Assembly: GCA_964458495.1 (NCBI GenBank)
Contig: CAYWJB010000004.1
Span: forward strand, 124,001-188,000
Direction of reading: 5' to 3'
DNA: 64,000 nucleotides
From: JANWVO01 sp964458495
GTDB lineage: Bacteria > Acidobacteriota > Terriglobia > Bryobacterales > Bryobacteraceae
The translations under genes and the position numbers were made by a program. Shown one piece after another: positions 58,959 to 64,000 of this stretch. The stretch's first letter is position 1; each line of letters begins with the position of its first letter. Under the pieces are notes generated by a model. It was not told the origin of the DNA. It worked only from the letters and a program-made list of their open reading frames with translations, and made no database searches.

Positions 58959-60285
58959 CGCGGCGGTCCGCAGGGCCGCGGGCGGAGGCGATCCACTGAC
59001 AGATGTCGCGGATCGCCTCCGGCGCGACGTGCCCGGGCTTGTCGTATTCGCCGGGGGTGGAGTTTCCCTCGCCGGGCTGGAACAGGTGGTTCAGCGCGGG
59101 GTAGAGCTTCAGCTGCGCGCCGGGCTTGCCCTGCAGGGCCTGCTGCCACAGGCGGAAATCCTCGCCCGTGACCTGGTAATCGCGCCCCCCATGCAGGACC
59201 AACACGGGCACACGGAGCTTCGCGGTGGCAGTGAGAGGATCGATCCCGCGGAAGGAGAGCCAGTAGGCGCGCGGAGCGCCGAGCGCGCGCTCCGGCCCCT
59301 GGCCGGTTTCGCGGATCTGGCGCACGGCGGCGGCCTCACGCCCGGCTTCTTCGAGCTTCGCGCGGGCGGCCGGGGAGGGCGCCGGATCGAGCGACAAAAT
59401 GTAGCGGATTTGTTCGACGTAGAGTTGCTCCAGCGGCCGCGCCGGGGCGGCCATCAGGATCACGCCGGCGAGCCTGCCGTCTTCCGCGGCGATGACCGGA
59501 GCGAGCCATGCGCCGAGACTGTGGCCCAGCAGGAACACACGGTGCGGATCGACGCCGGGCGTGCGGCGCAGCAGGGCCAGCGCCGCCAGGGCGTCGTCGA
59601 GGACCTCCTCGCGCAACGTGAGGCTCGCAGCGGAGGCCAGCTTCGCGGCGTCGTGGCGCGTACGCTTCTCATACCGGAGCACGGCGACGCCGCAAGAGGC
59701 GAGCCCCTCGGCGAGATCGCGGAACGGCTTGGCCGCGCCGACGCTTTCGTCGCGGTCGTTGGGCCCGGATCCATGCACGAGCACAACGGCGGGGAAGGGC
59801 CCCGGCCCATTGGGCAAAGACAGTGTGGCAGGCAGGGGCCAGCCCTCGGCGCCGGCAGTGAGTTCGCGCTCCGTGAAGGCGTCCGGGCGGCTGTAGTCCG
59901 GGCGCTGCCAGGCTCGCGGAGGCGCCGGCGGGCGCAGGAAGAGCCCCGCAATCTCTCCGGCGGCGTTGAACGACAGCTGCAGCCGCAGCGCGCCGCGCTC
60001 GAATTCGACGGGGATGAAGACCAGTTCGTAAGACCCGGCCCGGGAAACCTCCGGCTGGCCGATTTCCTTCACCGCTCCCAGCGCCGTCAGTTGAGGGGCC
60101 ACGGCTTTGCGGAGGGCCTCCGGCGGGGCGGCCTTGCGCATCTCGGGAGCGAAACGCTGCGCCAGCGCTTCATATTCGCCGCCGAGCAGGAGGTCTGCGG
60201 CCTGCCGCGCCCGTTCGGCCAGCGGCGGCTGCGCCAGCAAGGCCGCGGCGGCGCAGATCAGGAGGCGGCCGGCGGCGCTACTCAT
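58939..60285 (-). CDS. Secreted alpha/beta hydrolase with DUF3887-type N-terminal domain
   Basis: The 448-residue protein has a signal peptide (1-20), an N-terminal domain (about 25-110, LLLGGEYEALAQRFAPEM) like DUF3887 and an alpha/beta hydrolase: VLVHGSGPNDRDES (oxyanion region), nucleophile GHSLGAWLAPV, Asp in LHGGRDYQV and His in NHLFQPGEG. Such proteins are esterases or peptidases (S9/S33-like). It is the last gene of the ECF sigma operon, overlapping ybjQ by 8 bases. Its 3' end overlaps leuS by 20. Confidence 0.85.
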   Translation of the reverse strand: MSSAAGRLLICAAAALLAQPPLAERARQAADLLLGGEYEALAQRFAPEMRKAAPPEALRKAVAPQLTALGAVKEIGQPEVSRAGSYELVFIPVEFERGALRLQLSFNAAGEIAGLFLRPPAPPRAWQRPDYSRPDAFTERELTAGAEGWPLPATLSLPNGPGPFPAVVLVHGSGPNDRDESVGAAKPFRDLAEGLASCGVAVLRYEKRTRHDAAKLASAASLTLREEVLDDALAALALLRRTPGVDPHRVFLLGHSLGAWLAPVIAAEDGRLAGVILMAAPARPLEQLYVEQIRYILSLDPAPSPAARAKLEEAGREAAAVRQIRETGQGPERALGAPRAYWLSFRGIDPLTATAKLRVPVLVLHGGRDYQVTGEDFRLWQQALQGKPGAQLKLYPALNHLFQPGEGNSTPGEYDKPGHVAPEAIRDICQWIASARGPADRRAISPPH

Positions 60286-60598
60286 CTTCGACCACTACAG
60301 CCGTGCCGTATGCCAGCAGCTCGGCCATGCCCTGCGCGACCATGGATGTCACGAACCGTGTGCCGACGATGGCGTTGGCGCCGAGCAGGCGCCCTTCGTC
60401 CACCATGCGGTCCAGCGCCTGCTCGCGGCTCTCGGCGAGCAGCTTCGTGTATTCCTGGACCTCGCCGCCGACGATGTTGCGCAGCCCGGCCAGGATGTCC
60501 TTGCCGATGTGGCGCGCGCGCACCGAGTTGCCGCGGACCAGCCCGAGGGTGCGAGCAATGCGCTTGCCCGCGACCGTGTCGCTTGTGGTGACGATCAT
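60278..60598 (-). CDS. ybjQ: YbjQ/UPF0145 family protein
   Basis: The 106-residue protein matches the pentameric YbjQ family: GLVRGNSVRARHIGKDI, IVGGEVQEYTKLLAESREQA, LGANAIVGTRF and the C-terminal ELLAYGTAVVVE. Family function is unknown, with suggested metal or stress links. It overlaps the anti-sigma gene by 4 bases, so it belongs to the sigma regulon. Confidence 0.92.
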   Translation of the reverse strand: MIVTTSDTVAGKRIARTLGLVRGNSVRARHIGKDILAGLRNIVGGEVQEYTKLLAESREQALDRMVDEGRLLGANAIVGTRFVTSMVAQGMAELLAYGTAVVVEDE

Positions 60599-61038
60599 TT
60601 CTCGATCCTCCGGTATCTGTCATGGGGCAGCTGCCGCAAGCGTTCAATGACAACGCTCAGCAGCAGCATCACGAATCCGATGATGACGGCGCTGGCGATC
60701 AGTTCCTCGACGGTGGGGGGCCGCCAGTGGCGGACCCAGGTCACAACGCCGTAGATGAGCCACACTGCCAGCCCCGCCAGGATGAACAGCCATCCCAGGC
60801 GGCGCGGCGCCTGGACCGACAGGCTCTTTTCCAGTTCCTTCATTCTTGCCTCCGGCGGTTCCTCAAATTCGAGCGAACGGGTCAACTCCTGCAGCCGCGC
60901 CAGATCTTCACAGGCCCGGCGGCATTCCTCGCAGTCTTCCAGGTGGATCCGCACGCGCTGCTCCTCGGCCTGCGTGAGTTCGCGGTCCAGATAGGCCGAC
61001 AGCAGCTGGCGGATCTCCTCGTGCAGCTGCGGCGTCAT
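60595..61038 (-). CDS. Membrane anti-sigma factor (zf-HC2)
   Basis: The 147-residue protein has an N-terminal zinc-binding anti-sigma domain with HxxxCxxC (H32, C36, C39 in HLEDCEECRR), a linker, and two membrane segments (LGWLFILAGLAVWLIYGVV, LIASAVIIGFVMLLLSVV). It would hold the ECF sigma encoded next to it at the membrane until a signal arrives. It overlaps the sigma gene by 4 bases. Confidence 0.88.
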   Translation of the reverse strand: MTPQLHEEIRQLLSAYLDRELTQAEEQRVRIHLEDCEECRRACEDLARLQELTRSLEFEEPPEARMKELEKSLSVQAPRRLGWLFILAGLAVWLIYGVVTWVRHWRPPTVEELIASAVIIGFVMLLLSVVIERLRQLPHDRYRRIEK

Positions 61039-61586
61039 CGCACGAACCTCCTCATCTGTTCGCGGACCTTTTCGCGCGCATGGTGCAGGCGTGAGGACAC
61101 CGTTCCCATGCTGAGCCCGAGCACTTCCGCGATTTGGCCGTAGTCCAGGCCGTGCCAGTCCCTGAGCAGCAGGATCTCCCGCTGCTCGGGTGGAAGGCTA
61201 CCGATGGCCTCCCACAGTTGCCTGGCAAGCTCGTTTCGTTCCGCCGCCGCCTCGGGGCCGGCTGACGGACAGCGTAAGGTGACATGGTCGAGGCTGTTCT
61301 CCGGGCGGCGCGCGCGACGCCGCAGGAAGTCGATGGCCAGATTGCGAATTACGGCATAGAGCCACGCAGTGGGATCGTGTTCACCCGGGGAGGCTGGCCA
61401 GCGGCGGTGGAGCCGGAGATAGGCCTCCTGCGTGATGTCCATGGCCTCGTCGCGGTTGCCGACCAGGTGCAGGGCGAAGCTGTAGGCTTTTCGCCGCGAC
61501 CGCTCAAAGAAGTCCGCGAAAGCGCTGCTTTCGCCCTCTGTCGCCGGGCTCGTCACAGTGGCTTCCATGAATCCCGTGGCCGTCAT
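61035..61586 (-). CDS. ECF RNA polymerase sigma factor
   Basis: The 183-residue protein has sigma region 2 (AMDITQEAYLRLHRRWPA) and region 4 (SLPPEQREILLLRDWHGLDY, IAEVLGLSMGTVSSRLHHAR). No region 3, as in ECF factors. It heads sigma/anti-sigma/ybjQ/hydrolase, with 4-base overlaps throughout. The start is ATG 61586 or 61568 (codon 7). Its target promoter sequence cannot be read here. Confidence 0.92.
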   Translation of the reverse strand: MTATGFMEATVTSPATEGESSAFADFFERSRRKAYSFALHLVGNRDEAMDITQEAYLRLHRRWPASPGEHDPTAWLYAVIRNLAIDFLRRRARRPENSLDHVTLRCPSAGPEAAAERNELARQLWEAIGSLPPEQREILLLRDWHGLDYGQIAEVLGLSMGTVSSRLHHAREKVREQMRRFVR

Positions 61587-61681
61587 GGCTCTGTAGTCTG
61601 AAACGAACGGCCGCGGATTTTCTTCTCTGCCGGAGCGCGAAATTCCCGCCGCGCCCCACAGGCCCCGGGATGCGGTGCGCT

Positions 61682-62401
61682 CTAATACTCGGCTCTGAAC
61701 ACAAACAGGCGCGACGGGGAGTCCTCCGGGAGCAGATAGAGGTAGCCGTCACGCAGATCCATGCCTTCGTTGGTGAGAGGCACGCCGCGATCCGTGCGGC
61801 CGAGCGCCTCCCGGCCCAACGGGCGCAGGGTCTCCGGGTCGAGCCATTCGATCACGGCGCGGGAGTCGCCGCCGCGTCCGGCCAGACCGGAGGCCACGAT
61901 GGCGCCGTAGCGCCGTTTGATTTCCTGGTAGCGCGTGGGGTTCGGGTTCGGGCGGCTCGACAAGAGCTGCCCGTCGCGCGAGTACAGATAGAATTTGCGG
62001 GCGTCCCAGTTGGCCAGCAACAGCCCCTCCGGCAGCACGGCCAGCGCGCCGATGTGATCCGGGACCTCGAAACTGGAGAGCAACTCCAGCGTGTCTTTGG
62101 ACCGCCGCTGGATCGTGGTGCGCGAATCCGGCCGGTACTCGGCCACAGGGATCCAGAGAGAGTCTTCGTCGTGGTCGAAGCCGCCGGGATGAACCAGGGC
62201 GCCGTGCGAGATCTCTGCCGTGCGAATGCGCTTGCCGCTTTCGAGCTCCTGTTCGAACAGCCAGCCCTTGCCGGCGGCGCGGTCCACGGCGGTGACCCAG
62301 AGGCGGCCCTCATCGACGGCAATGCCCTGCACATGGTGCGTTTCGCCGTCCAGCGAAATCGTCCGCAGGAGCGCAAGAGCGAGGAAGAGCAGTGCGTGCA
62401 T
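61682..62401 (-). CDS. Hypothetical beta-propeller-like protein
   Basis: The 239-residue protein has a short hydrophobic N-terminus (MHALLFLALALLRTI, possible signal peptide) and repeated beta blades with sequence such as GIAVDEGRLWVTAVD, HDEDSLWIPVAEY and LAVLPEGLLLANWD. This pattern fits a 5-6-bladed propeller of the DUF6454 or SMP-30-like kind; no enzyme residues are clear. Divergent from the flavodoxin-like gene with 30 bases between starts. Confidence 0.6.
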   Translation of the reverse strand: MHALLFLALALLRTISLDGETHHVQGIAVDEGRLWVTAVDRAAGKGWLFEQELESGKRIRTAEISHGALVHPGGFDHDEDSLWIPVAEYRPDSRTTIQRRSKDTLELLSSFEVPDHIGALAVLPEGLLLANWDARKFYLYSRDGQLLSSRPNPNPTRYQEIKRRYGAIVASGLAGRGGDSRAVIEWLDPETLRPLGREALGRTDRGVPLTNEGMDLRDGYLYLLPEDSPSRLFVFRAEY

Positions 62402-62418
62402 GAAAACCGCGCGCGCCG

Positions 62419-62424
62419 TAGAAT
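62419..62424 (+). promoter_or_regulatory. -10 element of the flavodoxin-like gene, leaderless
   Basis: TAGAAT ends 7 bases before ATG 62432, with no ribosome site. Confidence 0.5.
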
Positions 62425-62431
62425 CGCCACC

Positions 62432-63007
62432 ATGCGGCGCGAAATTCTGATTCTACTGTTTCTGGGATGCGGGCAGGCGGCCGGGCAGGCGCGGATCCTG
62501 ATTGCGGTTCACTCCGAGACGGGCCGGACGGCGGCGCTGGCCGAGGCTGTGCGTGAGGGAGCGGCGCGGGTTGAGGGCGCCACCGTGCAGCTGCGGCGCG
62601 TGGGGGATGTGAGCGATGAGGAGATCCGTTCGGCGGCGGGCATCGTGGTGGGCACGCCTGTGCACTGGCAGACTGCGTCGGCGGCGGCCAAGGCGTTCCT
62701 GGACCGCATGGGACGCGTTCTGGGACCGGGCTACGGGGAAGGGAAGACTGGCGGCGTGCTGGTGACCTCGGGCTCGCCGTCGAACGGGGCGGATCTGGCG
62801 CGGCTGGACATGATCGCGGCGCTGCTCTCGATGCGGTTTGTCGTGGTGGGCGGGGTGCTGGAGGGAGGGTTCGGCTCGCTGGGGGCGCAGGCGTTCGGGG
62901 AGGTTTCGGCCGAAGCGCGCGAGGAGGCGCGGCGGTTCGGGGAGCGGTTCGCCCGGATCACTGTCAGCATCAGAGCAGCATCAAGCAGCGGTACTGCTCA
63001 TCATTAG
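62432..63007 (+). CDS. Exported flavodoxin / WrbA-like flavoprotein
   Basis: The 191-residue protein has a hydrophobic leader with a possible lipobox (FLGC, Cys13) and a flavodoxin fold: ILIAVHSETGRTAALAEAVREG (FMN phosphate loop), GIVVGTPVHWQTASAAAKAFLD (W of the quinone/flavin site) and VLVTSGSPSNGADL. It resembles WrbA/NAD(P)H:quinone oxidoreductases, which are cytoplasmic, so the leader is unusual. FMN delivery outside the cytoplasm would need explanation. Start fixed by the TAGAAT element. Confidence 0.8.
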   Translation: MRREILILLFLGCGQAAGQARILIAVHSETGRTAALAEAVREGAARVEGATVQLRRVGDVSDEEIRSAAGIVVGTPVHWQTASAAAKAFLDRMGRVLGPGYGEGKTGGVLVTSGSPSNGADLARLDMIAALLSMRFVVVGGVLEGGFGSLGAQAFGEVSAEAREEARRFGERFARITVSIRAASSSGTAHH

Positions 63008-63017
63008 CGGACAAATA

Positions 63018-63023
63018 TATCAT
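63018..63023 (+). promoter_or_regulatory. -10 element of the RHH/PIN pair, leaderless GTG
   Basis: TATCAT ends 6 bases before GTG 63030. Bases ACAAATATATCATC are more A/T-rich than the surroundings and could also be the antitoxin operator. Confidence 0.45.
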
Positions 63024-63029
63024 CGCCTC

Positions 63030-63260
63030 GTGAGGACTACTCTTCCTCTGGATGATGCCGCCTATGAGGCGGCTGTGCGCCACGCGCGGCTGCGCCGCAT
63101 CGGACTGGGGAAGGCTGTCTCGGAGCTTGTGCTGCGGGCGATTGAGCTTCCGGTCCCGACGAAGCGCGTCGACGGGGTTCTGGTGTTCGATCCGCCGGGT
63201 GAGTTGCCGGAAGTGACCGACGCAGCCATTCGCAGGATTCTGGAGGAGGATGCCGGGTGA
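63030..63260 (+). CDS. Antitoxin-like ribbon-helix-helix protein
   Basis: The 76-residue product fits a VapB-type antitoxin: a short beta strand (VRTTLPLDD), two helices (AAYEAAVRHARLRRIG, KAVSELVLRAIEL), then a flexible acidic tail (DGVLVFDPPGELPEVTDAAI). It would bind and neutralise the PIN protein. The start is GTG 63030 by promoter position. It overlaps the PIN gene by 4 bases. Confidence 0.75.
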   Translation: MRTTLPLDDAAYEAAVRHARLRRIGLGKAVSELVLRAIELPVPTKRVDGVLVFDPPGELPEVTDAAIRRILEEDAG

Positions 63261-63682
63261 GCGCGCCTTGCCTGCTGGACGTGAGCGTTCTTGTGGCGAT
63301 TTTCTGGCCGCGCCACACGGCGCATGACGCGGCGCGGAAGTGGTTCGCATCGCACCGAAAGCACGGATGGGCCACCTGCGCCCTGACCGAGTCCGGGTTT
63401 GTGCGAGTGGTCTCGAACGCCGCGGTTTCGCACGGGCATGTCCGGCCTGAGGATGCAGTGCGGCTGCCGGAAGAGAACTGCAAGGACGGCCATCACGAGT
63501 TCTGGCCGCTGGATCTCCCCCTGGCGGATGCATTGCGGCGGGCGGGAGTGCAGCTCGATGGACACTATCAGGTCCCCGGCGCATATCTGCTGGGTCTGGC
63601 GGCAAAGCAAGGTGGGAGGCTGGCCACGTTCTACGCCCGTCTGGGCCGGCTGAGCCGGCTGGTTCTCACGCTGCGCGCCTGA
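63257..63682 (+). CDS. PIN-domain (VapC-type) toxin, probably inactive
   Basis: The 141-residue protein matches Mtu-type VapC RNases: D8 in CLLDVSVLVAIFWPRH, E45 in TESGFVRVVSN, and the C-terminal helix VPGAYLLGLAAKQGGRLATF. The family normally has DAYLLALA and ATFD at the last two acidic positions. Here they are G108 and Y126, so two of four Mg ligands are missing. It may be a non-toxic remnant still regulated with the antitoxin. Confidence 0.75.
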   Translation: MSAPCLLDVSVLVAIFWPRHTAHDAARKWFASHRKHGWATCALTESGFVRVVSNAAVSHGHVRPEDAVRLPEENCKDGHHEFWPLDLPLADALRRAGVQLDGHYQVPGAYLLGLAAKQGGRLATFYARLGRLSRLVLTLRA

Positions 63683-63733
63683 GCCTGCCGGACTGGCGAA
63701 AGATGCGGGACACATGCCGCAGCAGGGTCCTGA

Positions 63734-63739
63734 TAGCAT
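63734..63739 (+). promoter_or_regulatory. -10 element of the last gene
   Basis: TAGCAT ends 8 bases before ATG 63748. Confidence 0.4.
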
Positions 63740-63747
63740 CAATCGCG

Positions 63748-64000
63748 ATGGCGCAAATCGACACTCTGTGGCCCTTGCGGCTCCTGGCAGGCGGCGGCGC
63801 GGCGGGGGCTGCGCTGCTGGTGGGGCAGGCGCTCGGCGCCGCCGTGTGGGCGGGACTTCCAGCGGCGGCCCAGGAGGGCGCGCTTCAGGAAACGCGGCAG
63901 TCGACTACGGCCGACGATCACAAGGACATGATGCGGCAGCTGGGCATCCGCGCCCTGCGCCCGGGGCGCAGCCCGAACGAGAAGGCGCCCAACGCGGCCA
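63748..64000 (+). CDS. N-terminus of an exported protein (partial)
   Basis: From ATG 63748 the frame stays open to the window end (84 residues). A hydrophobic Ala/Gly/Leu segment (about 10-42, signal or anchor, with AAAQEG as possible cleavage) is followed by DDHKDMMRQLGIRALRPGRS and NEKAPNAA. A similar early sequence is found, as I recall, in exported esterase-like proteins of Planctomycetota and Acidobacteriota, but I cannot name the family. It runs off the right edge. Confidence 0.55.
   Translation, partial: MAQIDTLWPLRLLAGGGAAGAALLVGQALGAAVWAGLPAAAQEGALQETRQSTTADDHKDMMRQLGIRALRPGRSPNEKAPNAA

Overview
The window is a 64 kb piece of a G+C-rich chromosome, most likely from Acidobacteriota of the Bryobacterales/Solibacter type. 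The reasons are family-level: an acidobacterial VWA-related protein, many short RR-type (Tat-like) leaders on sugar enzymes, an NamZ/beta-lactamase fusion, a DUF1080 plus Gfo/Idh plus TIM-barrel sugar cluster, and a tandem BMC shell gene. LpxC and an MsbA-like exporter show a diderm envelope with lipid A. The taxonomic call is inference; the window has no rRNA gene.

Layout. 0-5 kb: end of a secreted protein, zapA/zapB-like genes, rplT-rpmI (no infC or pheST), miaB, a DUF151 nuclease and two small unknowns. 5-13.6 kb: a secreted TPR protein, a sodium/solute symporter and an amino-acid permease, a small AT-hook-like protein, the beta-lactamase/NamZ fusion with phhB, and a Memo-family protein. 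13.6-17 kb: moeA-moaC-mogA with a VWA protein. 17-21 kb: an amidase and a pair of M16 peptidases. 21-24 kb: the lexA, 53-residue zinc-ribbon, prmA and enolase-superfamily string. 24-30 kb: DUF72, SDR, membrane protein, phosphoglucomutase, an AKR-like protein and a GH10 xylanase. 30-36.4 kb: M20 deacylase (DapE candidate), asd, lysC, dapB, dapA, dapD, i.e. most of the succinylase route to meso-diaminopimelate and lysine. 36.4-41.3 kb: a minus-strand glycosylation operon (two GT2 enzymes, DUF2304, a TMTC-like GT-C/TPR membrane protein, GT4). 41.3-48.3 kb: a plus-strand sugar-catabolism operon ending in an aldolase of the dihydrodipicolinate-synthase family and a tandem BMC shell protein. 48.4-50.9 kb: an accessory island (ABC-exporter remnant, two secreted unknowns, and a third secreted gene broken by an in-frame TAA). 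51-55.5 kb: the envelope operon lpxC-pgsA-PH protein-ydcF-ABC exporter. 55.7-59 kb: nfo-leuS. 59-61.6 kb: ECF sigma, anti-sigma, ybjQ and a hydrolase. 61.7-64 kb: a beta-propeller-like protein, a flavodoxin-like protein, a RHH/PIN pair with a degenerate PIN toxin, and the start of another exported protein.

Two themes stand out. First, many genes that begin a transcript have a TAnnnT -10 hexamer ending 6-8 nt before the start codon (ATG, GTG or TTG) and no Shine-Dalgarno, while several genes inside operons have clear GGAGG-type sites. This points to leaderless transcription of first genes and lets several start codons be fixed. Second, the aldolase at 46.7 kb carries a Pro/Gly-rich linker and a short amphipathic C-terminal helix that looks like a bacterial-microcompartment encapsulation peptide. 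It is translationally coupled to the tandem BMC gene, and no other shell gene is visible. Upstream lie Tat-leader enzymes resembling a glycoside 3-oxidation pathway. Together these may be an undescribed satellite microcompartment locus fed by periplasmic keto-glycoside chemistry.
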